A stretch of 57,738 nt of DNA, taken from Spirochaetota bacterium. GTDB taxonomy: Bacteria; Spirochaetota; UBA4802; JAKQUI01. The stretch is taken from assembly GCA_029562645.1 (NCBI GenBank), contig JAKQUI010000037.1, positions 1 to 57,738 of the forward strand, read 5' to 3'. Position numbers and translations under genes: made by a program. Positions 1 to 7,694 of this stretch are shown one piece after another (position 1 is the stretch's first letter; each line of letters starts with the position of its first letter). A model generated the notes under the pieces. It ran no database searches and was not told the origin of the DNA. It saw only the letters and a list, made by a program, of their open reading frames with translations.

Positions 1-64
1 GAATGATTTCGATTACTGCTTCAGGGCCCTTGTTGTATATCGCAAGTATCTCTTCGCTCTTCAT
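1..64 (-). mobile_element. IS66-family-like transposase, N-terminus only (runs off left end)
   Basis: Reading leftward from an ATG at 64, the first 21 codons give MKSEEILAIYNKGPEAVIEI and continue out of the window. This resembles the N-terminus of IS66-type (TnpC) DDE transposases, which often begin with an EEI-x-AIY-x-x-G-x-EAV motif ahead of a coiled coil. No clear ribosome binding site lies just upstream, so the start is uncertain. The surrounding DNA is AT-rich compared with the rest of the window, as expected for acquired DNA. Only about 21 residues are visible, so the family call rests on recognising a short motif. Confidence 0.55.
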
Positions 65-541
65 GGGACATAATATACAAAGTGCCCATAAAATTAATAC
101 TACTTTTTTCCTCCCCGCAAATATTGTACTGAATAGTTACCCTTTGTCAAAAGACATTATAGCTGTACCGGTGTGGGAAATTTGACGATCAGCTCACTTT
201 CTCAAGAGTGCGGGGCTTGCACTCCGGCCAGAGCGCACCCGCTATACCCTCGAAAAATACAAACCGATTGCAATCTTTACATCAACGGCATGTGATTTTT
301 TCACAAATAAATCACACGACAAGATATTATTGCAATACATCAAATACGACTGACGCCTGAAAACAACTCTATTGCATTACCAAGAAAGAAAGAAATGCGA
401 AATAATATCCATTTCATGCTGTAGTAAAAGTGTAGCATACTTTTTACCCAGGCACTCACATGCTCACCAAAAAAGATACAATTTGCTTTACAACATTTCA
501 CAATGTGAGTAATTTTGACGAGAAAGAGCGCCTAACGTCTG
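65..541. other. AT-rich non-coding stretch, probable end of a genomic island
   Basis: No convincing gene is seen on either strand. Base composition is clearly AT-rich, while almost everything after position 1200 is strongly GC-rich. A perfect 8-bp inverted repeat (TGTGATTT at 291-298, AAATCACA at 309-316) could be a protein site or a weak hairpin. A start-containing frame on the plus strand at 3-185 overlaps the transposase antisense and looks like chance. Confidence 0.4.
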
Positions 542-568
542 TGCGGTTTTTGAAACTCCAAAACCGCA
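542..568. other. Putative integrase core site (attR) in the anticodon region
   Basis: A perfect 9-bp inverted repeat (TGCGGTTTT at 542-550, AAAACCGCA at 560-568) brackets a 9-bp spacer. The right arm is the 3' side of the anticodon stem-loop of the tRNA-Trp fragment. The left arm restores the GCGGT half of the stem but carries extra bases, so no normal anticodon arm forms. Tyrosine recombinases commonly cross over in tRNA anticodon arms, using the stem halves as inverted core-binding sites. The arrangement fits that, with AT-rich DNA to the left and host-like DNA to the right. Confidence 0.5.
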
Positions 569-597
569 GGCTGGGGGTTCGAGCCCCTCGTCACCTG
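556..597 (+). tRNA. tRNA-Trp(CCA) 3' fragment, 5' half missing
   Basis: The anticodon loop CTCCAAA (556-562) holds anticodon CCA. It is followed by the 3' anticodon stem ACCGC, variable bases AGGCT, and a canonical T arm (GGGGG, loop TTCGAGC, CCCTC at 573-589). Acceptor bases GTCACCT (590-596) and a G discriminator at 597, typical of bacterial tRNA-Trp, complete it. The 5' acceptor partner (AGGTGAC) and a D arm with a GG loop are absent upstream, so this is not a working gene. CCA is not encoded. A terminator follows at once, as after a real tRNA. The best reading is the 3' part left at the far end of an element that integrated into tRNA-Trp. Confidence 0.7.
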
Positions 598-604
598 CAG
601 AAGT

Positions 605-639
605 GGACGCTTTCGAACTGACGGAAGCGTCCTTTTTTT
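605..639 (+). terminator. Rho-independent terminator behind the tRNA-Trp fragment
   Basis: Stem GGACGCTT (605-612) pairs perfectly with AAGCGTCC (625-632) and is followed by seven T residues (633-639). It lies eight bases after the tRNA discriminator. That is where the original tRNA-Trp transcription unit would end, so it is probably chromosomal DNA from before the integration. Confidence 0.85.
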
Positions 640-895
640 GCACGGCCCCTGCCACCAAAAAACGCATAGACCGTCATGCTAAAGAACTGCTTATTGATGT
701 GCCCCATTAAAGTTTTCCAGCACTGAATTTTACCCGTGGCACGACACCGTGGTAGGCGTTGAATTTTCGCACTCTGCTGAAACGCCGCACATCGCCACTA
801 TCGGCAAGAAAGGCAAGGGCGAGATGCTGTGTGACGCCCTTGACGGGCGCAAGGGGCCGACTTGCGGTGAGGAAAATCCTAGAAGTCTAAAACGG

Positions 896-1135
896 TGGCT
901 TCGATACGCCTACGGCTACTCAGTCACCGGGCAATTCTGGTATACTATTAGCTGCTCAGTCACCGAGCAATTCTGGTACTTTGTTAGCTACTCGGCCACC
1001 TGGTCATTTTGGTGCATTGTTGGCCACTCGACCACAAGGCTATTCCGATACGCCTGCAGGTATTCAGTTCGCGAAATGGTGGAGTAACGGACTACCCACC
1101 CCGCTGGCTGAGTAGCCGTAGGCGTATCGAAGCCA
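896..1135. repeat. 36-bp tandem repeats bracketed by a 28-bp inverted repeat
   Basis: Four imperfect 36-bp units (914-949, 950-985, 986-1021, 1022-1057) and a partial fifth lie inside a perfect 28-bp inverted repeat (896-923 and 1108-1135). Units share the pattern CTACTCAGTCACC...TTCTGGT with drift. In one plus frame (GTG at 749 to stop at 1087) they read as 12-residue units such as SVTGQFW. No ribosome binding site or recognisable domain supports a protein. The inverted ends resemble dispersed intergenic palindromes seen in many environmental genomes. The flanks 640-895 and 1136-1287 hold nothing I can assign. Confidence 0.75.
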
Positions 1136-1287
1136 AGGGGGGACTGCCTGCAGGGTGATCCTGTTCAGCCAATCCTTAGGGTTATATCACAGGACGCTCA
1201 ATGTGGTATAGCCGAGTTGACCCGCACGGTTGCTGCATCCTGCGCGCCGTACAGTATTGCCCCGAAGCGCATACCGCTAGCAGCCCG

Positions 1288-2805
1288 TTACGGGCTCGAC
1301 AGCATCCTGAGCACCGTGTCGTTCCCGTCCACGGTTATTTCCCAGGTACTCTCGGTTGTGTTCTTAACGAAGACCGGGTCGTGGCTCGCGACCAGCAACG
1401 CGCCCGTGTATTCCCGCAGCGCCTCCTCGACGCGCTGGACAGACGGCATGTCCATGTGATTGGTCGGCTCGTCCATGATTATCATGGACGGATTTTTCAG
1501 AAGCCCCATGGCCAGCATGATTTTCCTTTTCTCCCCGGGGCTCGGCGTATTGGAAAACCGCACTCGATCGGGCTCGGAGCCCAGCCGGTGCACGATGGAG
1601 TACACGGTCCCGAGGTCCTTTTCGGCAAGGGAATCGAGTGCGGCACGCGCGCGCTCCCAGGGCCCTCGGTCGATTTCCTGGGGAATGTAAACCACCTCTT
1701 CATCGTCGAGCCTGAGTGATGAAACGATCGCGGCGATCAGTGTGCTTTTCCCAGTTCCATTGTCTCCCACGAGTGCGATACGGTCCGCGGGACGAATTTC
1801 GATGTCGGGGACTATCAGGTGCCGCTCCGGCCCCAACGGGATCCGCCCGGCGTCGATACGCGCAAGGCAGCGAAGACGGGACCGTTCTCCATGAAACGTG
1901 ATACCGCACGCCTCGCGTCGTTTAAAGTACAGCGATTCCGCGGCGGCGCCGGCGAGCGCGGTTCGCCGCTGGAAAACGTTTGCTTTTCTGGCGCCTGCCT
2001 TGTCCTTTCCGGTGAGCCGCGCCCCGTCAATCTTGCTCTTGGCGTCATGGTCGCGTGGAGCGATATTTCGTTTGGAAAGCCTGCCCGGGCTGCCGGTCTC
2101 CCGCTGTTTGATCATTGCCGCCCGTTTTTTCATGTCGCGGTATACCTCAAGGGCGTTGCGATATTTCTTCTCGCGAGCGGCATCCTCGAGCTCTTGCTGG
2201 GAGGCGCATTCGGTAAAATTTCCCCGGCGTTGCACCGTATACCCGCGCCGCATGAAAAGGCAGGAACCGCATACCGTATCGAGCAGCTCCCGGTCATGGG
2301 ATACGAGTATGCCGATTCCGCGATAGGCCATAAGGGACGTGAGGATATACCACCGCGTGCGGCCATCGACATGGTTTACCGGCTCGTCCAGCACGAGAAT
2401 GTCCGGCTCGAGCCACAGGGCGGCCCCCACCTGGACGCGCTTGCGCTCACCGTGACTCAGGGTGTCCCACCGGTCCGGCCAGTCGTCTCCGATCCCGAGC
2501 ATCGAACGTATTTTCCCCGCTTGGGGCTCCGTGTCACGCGCGAACTCGCTGGCGCGATCGAGTGGATCGGCGGTTTCCTGCTCGCAATACCGCGGGGACG
2601 CGTGGGCCGGAAACGCGACGCATCCCGTCGTCGGTATGAGTATGCCGGCGGCAAGTTTCGCGACGGTCGTTTTTCCGACGCCGTTTGGCCCGACGATGCC
2701 TGTCCAGCCGACCGGGAAGTGAACGTACAGTGACGAAAATACGGGTTCTATCGATGCGGGATATGAAAAGGATACGCCGATGAATCTCACATTGTTCGCT
2801 GACAT
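1288..2805 (-). CDS. ABC-F ATPase, antibiotic-resistance/ribosome-protection type
   Basis: A 505-residue soluble protein with two ABC ATPase domains in one chain and no membrane segment. Domain 1 has Walker A GPNGVGKTT (39-47), signature SHGER (about 117-121) and Walker B ILVLDEP (136-142). Domain 2 has Walker A GDNGTGKST (347-355), signature SPGEK (422-426) and MDEPTNHMD. The inter-domain linker (about 200-330) is long and basic, with a DHDAK segment, as in Vga/Lsa/Msr-like ABC-F proteins. Those bind the ribosomal E site and dislodge antibiotics. The start at 2805 has GGAGAGG close upstream. The leader peptide and hairpins upstream support antibiotic-responsive expression. A 6-bp hairpin (1282-1296) spans the stop codon. 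Resistance function is inferred; a housekeeping ABC-F is possible. Confidence 0.85.
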   Translation of the reverse strand: MSANNVRFIGVSFSYPASIEPVFSSLYVHFPVGWTGIVGPNGVGKTTVAKLAAGILIPTTGCVAFPAHASPRYCEQETADPLDRASEFARDTEPQAGKIRSMLGIGDDWPDRWDTLSHGERKRVQVGAALWLEPDILVLDEPVNHVDGRTRWYILTSLMAYRGIGILVSHDRELLDTVCGSCLFMRRGYTVQRRGNFTECASQQELEDAAREKKYRNALEVYRDMKKRAAMIKQRETGSPGRLSKRNIAPRDHDAKSKIDGARLTGKDKAGARKANVFQRRTALAGAAAESLYFKRREACGITFHGERSRLRCLARIDAGRIPLGPERHLIVPDIEIRPADRIALVGDNGTGKSTLIAAIVSSLRLDDEEVVYIPQEIDRGPWERARAALDSLAEKDLGTVYSIVHRLGSEPDRVRFSNTPSPGEKRKIMLAMGLLKNPSMIIMDEPTNHMDMPSVQRVEEALREYTGALLVASHDPVFVKNTTESTWEITVDGNDTVLRMLSSP

Positions 2806-2827
2806 GGTCCTCTCCGAGCATGAAATG

Positions 2828-2889
2828 CCCGCCGCCAGGCGGCAGGGAGATGCGTACAGAAAGAGAGGGGGCGTCCCACGCTCTCTTTC
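2828..2889 (-). promoter_or_regulatory. Leader hairpins upstream of the ABC-F gene (putative attenuator)
   Basis: Two stems lie between the leader peptide and the ABC-F start. The first pairs 2859-2867 (GAAAGAGAG on plus) with 2881-2889 and has an inner GGG/CCC stem. It begins two bases after the leader stop codon. The second (2828-2846) has a five-bp GC stem closed by CAG, extended by a wobble and two more pairs, and ends about 10 bases before the gene's ribosome binding site. A ribosome on the leader would cover the first stem. No T run follows either stem, so control could be by translation or a weak transcriptional pause. Confidence 0.5.
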
Positions 2890-2891
2890 GA

Positions 2892-2909
2892 TCAGTCAGC
2901 GTTCTTCAT
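2892..2909 (-). CDS. Leader peptide MKNAD for the ABC-F gene
   Basis: A six-codon frame (ATG AAG AAC GCT GAC TGA) lies 86 bases upstream of the ABC-F start on the same strand. AGGAG (2921-2925) sits 11 bases before it. ABC-F resistance genes such as vgaA, msrA and vmlR are preceded by short leader peptides on which drug-stalled ribosomes change downstream folding. Here the stop codon is almost against the first leader hairpin. The assignment rests on layout; so short a frame can also arise by chance. Confidence 0.5.
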   Translation of the reverse strand: MKNAD

Positions 2910-2942
2910 GTGTCGCGGTGCTCCTGTATTGAAATGTAATCA

Positions 2943-2972
2943 TGTATATGTAGACGAAATTGCACATGTCAA
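2943..2972 (-). promoter_or_regulatory. Sigma70-like promoter for the ABC-F leader
   Basis: On the minus strand a consensus -35 TTGACA (2972-2967) is followed after 18 bases by TATACA (2948-2943), 17 bases upstream of the leader Shine-Dalgarno AGGAG. It lies back-to-back with the TetR promoter, about 50 bases away. Confidence 0.55.
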
Positions 2973-3020
2973 TCATAAATCTTTTTCAAAGTCTCCCGTT
3001 CACATTTAATATTTTTTCAC

Positions 3021-3063
3021 TTGCCAAAATACATTAACACTGTTATATTAACACCGTTAATAT
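3021..3063 (+). promoter_or_regulatory. TetR promoter with two palindromic operators
   Basis: The -35 TTGCCA (3021-3026) and -10 TATATT (3044-3049) are 17 bases apart. Two related palindromes overlap them. TTAAC-ACT-GTTAT (3034-3046) sits in the spacer. The perfect 19-bp ATATTAAC-ACC-GTTAATAT (3045-3063) covers the -10 and start point. Their centres are 14 bp apart. This is the classical layout for autorepression by a TetR dimer pair. It may also reach the divergent ABC-F promoter and, by read-through, the glycyl radical enzyme. Confidence 0.75.
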
Positions 3064-3081
3064 AATTTCTTGTGTAAATCA

Positions 3082-3708
3082 ATGCCCAGAACACCAAGAA
3101 CCCCGGAAGCAGTAGACGCCTTCCGCCAGCAGATCCTCGACACGGCCCTGACCATCATCGTCGAGAAGGGCTTTCGTGAATTGAGCATGCGAAAAATCGC
3201 CGCGCGGCTTGGCGTGAGCGCAACGACGCTCTACAACTACTTCGCGAGCCGCGACGAGCTCTACTTCTTCATCCGCATTCGCGGCTTCGAGCTCCTGCAC
3301 GAATGCCTGGAGCGGGCGTATGCACTCCACGACGACCCGTATCGAAAGCTGCCGGCAATTGTGGCTGAATACCTTCGATTCGGGCTCGAGCAACCCGACC
3401 ACTACGAGGTCATGTTCATCAGCCGCAGCGTCCCCAAGTTCCTGGACTGCCTGGGGACGCCCCTGGAGGAGGTGGCGCGCCGCGAAAAGGAAACCGCCCT
3501 GCGTCCGTTTCTGTTCATCGCACGGGGGATTGCGCGGCATCTGGGGGTCGATGACGCCGAGGCGCGCTATCAGACCACGCGCCTCTGGACGGAGCTCAAT
3601 GGCATCGTGAGCCTGTATAACAGCCGACTGCTGCGCGAGGTGACCGAGGACGTCGATGCGCTCACGGCGCGTCTGGCCGAGGATATCTGCGAACGGATGC
3701 GGGAGTGA
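3082..3708 (+). CDS. TetR/AcrR-family transcriptional regulator
   Basis: A 208-residue protein with a TetR N-terminal helix-turn-helix: ILDTALTIIVEKGFRELSM then KIAARLGVSATTLYNYFAS within the first 65 residues. The C-terminal ligand domain is divergent and its ligand cannot be guessed. The ATG at 3082 gives the standard TetR start; an upstream in-frame TTG at 3070 lies closer to the operator and is less likely. It sits between divergent promoters and 53 bp before the glycyl radical enzyme, so it probably represses itself and that operon. Its operator core AACACCGTT also occurs at the second TetR gene in this window. Confidence 0.9.
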   Translation: MPRTPRTPEAVDAFRQQILDTALTIIVEKGFRELSMRKIAARLGVSATTLYNYFASRDELYFFIRIRGFELLHECLERAYALHDDPYRKLPAIVAEYLRFGLEQPDHYEVMFISRSVPKFLDCLGTPLEEVARREKETALRPFLFIARGIARHLGVDDAEARYQTTRLWTELNGIVSLYNSRLLREVTEDVDALTARLAEDICERMRE

Positions 3709-3761
3709 TCGCGATTAGCACGGCAACGCGCGTTTATCACACAACGTGGAGGTGATGCATC

Positions 3762-6755
3762 ATGCTGCTCTACACGGACATTCAAGCAAAGTCGGGGAAA
3801 TCGACCACCGGTCTCATCATGCGGGCGTTCCTGCGGTTCGTGGCGGCGAACCTGAACCGGCGCGCCTCATTGCGCCGCTATCTGGCCTGCGCCGACGGCT
3901 GGCTCGACTTCTCTGTGGGGATGCGCACCGAGAGCGGCTCGGTGGAATGCGGCATCGTTGGCCGCGACGGCGTGGTGACCGCATCCGGGCGCGTCCCCGA
4001 CGATGCCGACGCCGTCGTGGTGTTTCGCACCGACGCCGCGGCGCGCCGGCTCCTCACGGGAACGCCCACGGACCAGATCTACATGCTCCTGACCAGCGAG
4101 ATGCGCGTTGAGGGGAGCATCATGTATCTCAATCTCCTTTCGTTTTTCCTTTCGCTTGTGTTCGGCCGCATGCAGCGGAGCGCCATGGAACGGGAGCGTA
4201 GAACGGACCGCAAAAAACTCCTGCGGAAATCGCCGCGTGCGCGGCAGGATCTGCGTGACGGCCTCGTCGTGCGAAAGGCCCAACACCTGCGATGCGCCGC
4301 GCGCGAGCCCGGGGTGCGCTTCCTTGCGGACCCCTATCTCCCCGAATATTCGCTCGATGACTTCCCCCGGCTCAGGAAATTTCTGGACATACATCTTACC
4401 GAAAAGCCCGAGGTGTGCCCGGAGATTCCGCGGCTTCTCACGCGCTGGCACCGCGAACACGGCTTCGAACAGGATGCATCGGGTCGCGAATGGGAGCCCG
4501 TCCTCCGAAAGGCGCATGCCTACAAGTATCTCATGGAAAACCGGGAGGCGATCATCGGTGAGGACTCCCTGATCGCCGGCACCACCACGAGCAAGCGCAT
4601 CGGCTGCCCCGTGTACCCCGACGGGAGCGGCGGGCTCATCTGGAACGAGCTCCTGACCATTTCGCACCGAACCCACAATCCCTTCGTCATTTCCGACGAG
4701 ACGCGCGAGTTCCTGCACAATGACGCCTTCCCCTACTGGATGAAGCGGAATTTCCGCGAGTGGGTCCGTGACACGTACGGCAACCCGCTCTGCCAGCAGC
4801 TGGACGAACGCTATGCGTTCTATTTCAACTGGAAACAGGCGACCATCTCGCACACCATTCCCGATTTCCCGAAGATGCTCAAGATCGGCGCCGGCGGCAT
4901 CATCCGCGAGATACGCCGCGAGCTCGGGAAGCGCTGCGATCGCGAGAAGAAGGCGACGCTTGAAGCGATGATTCTCTGCCTGGAGGGGCTGATCGCCTAC
5001 GGCCGGAACCTGTCGAAGCGGGCGTCGCAGGACGCGCTGCGCGAGCCAAACCCCGCGCGGCGCGACGAGCTCGAGCGGCTCGCGGCGATCTGCGCGCGCG
5101 TCCCGGAGACGGGCGCGCGCACGTTGGACGAAGCGGTAAATTCCCTGTGGATCACCTGGGTGGCCCTGCACATGGAGAGCATGAACGCGGGGCTCTCGCT
5201 GGGACGATTGGACCAGTGGCTCCAGCCGTATTTCGCGGCGGACATGAAGAAGCTGAAAGCGAAGGAGAAACGGGCGGCGTATGTGAAGCGCGCCATCGAG
5301 CTCATCGGGCACCTCTTCATGCGCTGCACGGACCACTTCCCGCTCACGCCGGACCTCGCGAACTTCTACTTCGGCGGGAGCTCGTCGGACCAGGCCATCA
5401 CGCTGGGCGGCGTCACGCCGCGCGGCGGCGACGCGGTGAACGACATGACCTATGTCTTTCTGAAGGTCACCGAGATGCTCTCGCTGCGCGACCCGAACGT
5501 GAACGCGCGCTATATGCCCGGCGTGAACAGCGACGCCTACCTGAAGCGCCTGTGCGAGGTGAATCTGTCCACGGCGGCAACGCCGTCGCTGCACAACGAC
5601 GCCGCCGTCATCGCGTCGCTGGAGAAGATGGGATACGATATCCGCGACATCCGCGACTGGTCGGCCACCGGTTGCGTGGAGCCCACGCTCTCGCACCGGC
5701 ACATGGGCCACACCAACATGCAGATGATGAACATGGTCGCCGCGCTGGAGATGGCGCTCAACGACGGACGCCACCCCCTCACGGGGCTCGAGATTGGCCC
5801 GAAAACGGGCGATCCCCTGCGCGGCGAGATTACCTCCTTCGAGGAGTTCTTCTCGGCCTTCACCGCGCAGCTCGCCTTTCTCGTCGATTCATCCATCGAA
5901 TACAACCACATGCTCGCCGAGGCGCATCAGCGGATCCGCCCCACGCCGCTGCTCTCGGCGCTCATCGACGGATGCGTGCGCAAAGGGCGCGACGCGACGA
6001 AGGGCGGCGCGACCTACAACAGCTCCGGCACCGCGCTCATCGGGCTTGCCGACGTGACGGACTCGCTCATGGCCGTCAAGAAGCTCGTCTTCGAGGAGGG
6101 CGTCATCACCCTCCCCGAATTGAAACGGGCGGTCGATGCGAATTTCAAAAACGACCCCGCGCTCCTGGCGCTGGCGCGCCGGAAGGTGCCCCTGTTCGGG
6201 TCCGGGAGCGACGAGGCCGTGGCCATGGCCAATCGAGTCGCGAAGTGGGCGCACGACCATTACGCGAGCCTGCCGCACTACCGCGGCGGCACATACACCA
6301 CGGGGTTCTGGTCCATGTCCAACCACGTGGCCTTCGGGACGCTCACGGGGGCGCTTCCCTCTGGCCGCCTTGCGGGGACGCCCTTCACGCCGGGACTCAC
6401 GCCGCAGCCCTTCGCATCGAAGAGCCTGCTGGACAATATCCGCGACGTGGCGCGGCTGGACCCGGCGAACCTGAACAACAACATCGCCTTCAACGTGAAG
6501 GTGGTGCCGTCGGCGGGCGATTCGCGGGAGAAGACGGTGGACGACATGTACTCGTACGTGAAAACCTTCTTCGAGCTGGGCGGGATGCAGATGCAGTTGA
6601 ACGTGGTGACCTCGGAGACGCTGCGCGACGCGATGGCGCACCCCGAGCACTACCGCAATCTCATCGTGCGCATCTCCGGGTACAACGCCTATTTCGTCAC
6701 GCTCAACCGCGACATGCAGATGGAGCTCATCGAGCGCGCGGAGTACGGGATATGA
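3762..6755 (+). CDS. Glycyl radical enzyme with N-terminal SCP2-like domain
   Basis: A 997-residue enzyme, longer than the usual 780-900 for the family. Residues about 20-130 look like an SCP2 sterol/lipid-carrier domain (VVFRTDAAARRLLTG, then LLTSEMRVEGS), followed by a short hydrophobic stretch and a basic linker. From about 170 the PFL-like barrel follows. It has a thiyl cysteine in GCVEP (Cys638, Glu640) and the radical glycine in RISGY (Gly973). The Cys-x-Glu pattern marks eliminases, dehydratases and decarboxylases (glycerol dehydratase, choline lyase, hydroxyphenylacetate decarboxylase types) and argues against pyruvate formate-lyase. GGAGGTG (3748-3754) supports the start. The gene overlaps its activase by ATGA. 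The substrate is unknown; the lipid-carrier domain suggests something hydrophobic or CoA-like. Strictly anaerobic chemistry is expected. Confidence 0.9.
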   Translation: MLLYTDIQAKSGKSTTGLIMRAFLRFVAANLNRRASLRRYLACADGWLDFSVGMRTESGSVECGIVGRDGVVTASGRVPDDADAVVVFRTDAAARRLLTGTPTDQIYMLLTSEMRVEGSIMYLNLLSFFLSLVFGRMQRSAMERERRTDRKKLLRKSPRARQDLRDGLVVRKAQHLRCAAREPGVRFLADPYLPEYSLDDFPRLRKFLDIHLTEKPEVCPEIPRLLTRWHREHGFEQDASGREWEPVLRKAHAYKYLMENREAIIGEDSLIAGTTTSKRIGCPVYPDGSGGLIWNELLTISHRTHNPFVISDETREFLHNDAFPYWMKRNFREWVRDTYGNPLCQQLDERYAFYFNWKQATISHTIPDFPKMLKIGAGGIIREIRRELGKRCDREKKATLEAMILCLEGLIAYGRNLSKRASQDALREPNPARRDELERLAAICARVPETGARTLDEAVNSLWITWVALHMESMNAGLSLGRLDQWLQPYFAADMKKLKAKEKRAAYVKRAIELIGHLFMRCTDHFPLTPDLANFYFGGSSSDQAITLGGVTPRGGDAVNDMTYVFLKVTEMLSLRDPNVNARYMPGVNSDAYLKRLCEVNLSTAATPSLHNDAAVIASLEKMGYDIRDIRDWSATGCVEPTLSHRHMGHTNMQMMNMVAALEMALNDGRHPLTGLEIGPKTGDPLRGEITSFEEFFSAFTAQLAFLVDSSIEYNHMLAEAHQRIRPTPLLSALIDGCVRKGRDATKGGATYNSSGTALIGLADVTDSLMAVKKLVFEEGVITLPELKRAVDANFKNDPALLALARRKVPLFGSGSDEAVAMANRVAKWAHDHYASLPHYRGGTYTTGFWSMSNHVAFGTLTGALPSGRLAGTPFTPGLTPQPFASKSLLDNIRDVARLDPANLNNNIAFNVKVVPSAGDSREKTVDDMYSYVKTFFELGGMQMQLNVVTSETLRDAMAHPEHYRNLIVRISGYNAYFVTLNRDMQMELIERAEYGI

Positions 6756-7660
6756 ACGACCCGCTCATCCTGGAGATCCGGGGGAACTCGCTCGACGACG
6801 GTCCCGGCATCCGCTCCGTCGTGTTCTTCAAGGGCTGCCCGCTCTCCTGCGTGTGGTGCCACAATCCGGAGAGCAAGCGCGCCGCCGCGGAGCTCTCGTT
6901 CGATCCGGACCAATGCGTTGCCTGCAATACCTGTCTGGCGCGGTGCGAGCGCACGGCCCTCGCAAGAAAGCGCCCGGGCTTCATCGACCGGAACAAATGC
7001 GCGCGCTGCTTCGCCTGCGCCGACGCCTGCCCGTCGGGGGCGCTCTCCCGGGTGGGGCGCGCCATGCGCGTGTCTGAGGTCGCAGAGGCGGTGCTCCGCG
7101 ATCTCCCCTTTTTCCGCAACTCAGGCGGCGGGGTGACGCTCTCCGGCGGCGAGCCGACGCTCTTCATGGACTTTTCCGCGGAGCTCCTGCTAACAGTGCG
7201 GCGTCAGCGCGTCCACACGCTCCTGGAGACCTGCGGACTGTTCGACTGGGACGAGTTCTCGCGCACCATGCTGCCGCATCTCGACGCGGTGTTTTTCGAC
7301 ATCAAGCTCATGGACACGGCCGCGCACCGCCGCCAGTGCGGCGTCCCCAACGAGCTGATACTCGCCAATTTTACGCGGCTGCTGGAATGCGGCGGGACGC
7401 CGGCCGTGCTGCCGCGCACGCCGCTGGTTCCGGGCATCACCGACACCGACGAGAACCTTTCGGCGATCGCGGATTTCCTGTTGGGATTGGGCGTGTCCCG
7501 GGCCGCGCTTCTGCCCTACAATCCGATGTGGCACGGAAAGAGCGCGAAGATCGGAAGCAGCGACCCGACCGCGAAGGATGCGGCCCTGGCGGCCTGGCAG
7601 GACACTGCCACGATCGAGCGCTGCCGCGCCATCTTCACCCGCCGGGGCATTGCCGTCTAA
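6752..7660 (+). CDS. Glycyl radical enzyme activase (radical SAM)
   Basis: A 302-residue radical SAM protein that uses SAM and a reduced 4Fe-4S cluster to install the glycyl radical on its partner. The radical SAM cysteines are Cys29, Cys33 and Cys36 (CPLSCVWC). A ferredoxin-like insert with two further Cys sets (Cys55/58/61/65 and Cys83/86/89/93) follows, as in activases of the dehydratase-type enzymes and unlike the shorter PFL activase. The SAM-binding SGGEP motif lies near residue 131. Its start overlaps the stop of the upstream enzyme (ATGA), so translation is coupled and the pairing is secure. It ends the operon. Confidence 0.95.
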   Translation: MNDPLILEIRGNSLDDGPGIRSVVFFKGCPLSCVWCHNPESKRAAAELSFDPDQCVACNTCLARCERTALARKRPGFIDRNKCARCFACADACPSGALSRVGRAMRVSEVAEAVLRDLPFFRNSGGGVTLSGGEPTLFMDFSAELLLTVRRQRVHTLLETCGLFDWDEFSRTMLPHLDAVFFDIKLMDTAAHRRQCGVPNELILANFTRLLECGGTPAVLPRTPLVPGITDTDENLSAIADFLLGLGVSRAALLPYNPMWHGKSAKIGSSDPTAKDAALAAWQDTATIERCRAIFTRRGIAV

Positions 7661-7694
7661 CGCGCGGTGCGCCGTCCGCCCCTGATTGCGGCGA

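Noticed and set aside
3-185. A 60-codon plus-strand frame at the left edge
   Set aside because: It lies antisense to the transposase-like start, has no ribosome binding site and no recognisable features.
516-593. TGACGAG (516-522) as a 5' acceptor stem for an intact tRNA
   Set aside because: It would pair with CTCGTCA (587-593), which uses T-stem bases, and no proper D arm or five-bp anticodon stem with a seven-base loop would form.
749-1087. A 112-codon frame (GTG start) containing the 12-residue repeats
   Set aside because: No ribosome binding site; the coding pattern follows from a 36-bp DNA repeat whose period is a multiple of three; the flanking inverted repeat indicates a DNA element.
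5147-6752. Upstream extension of the radical SAM gene in the same frame
   Set aside because: This part is a frame shadow of the glycyl radical enzyme; the ATGA overlap at 6752 and the activase-like N-terminus fix the start.
3762-6755. Naming the glycyl radical enzyme as pyruvate formate-lyase or benzyl/alkylsuccinate synthase
   Set aside because: A single Cys in GCVEP excludes PFL (adjacent Cys pair), and the Glu two residues on suggests an eliminase-type site rather than a succinate synthase; the true substrate is unknown.
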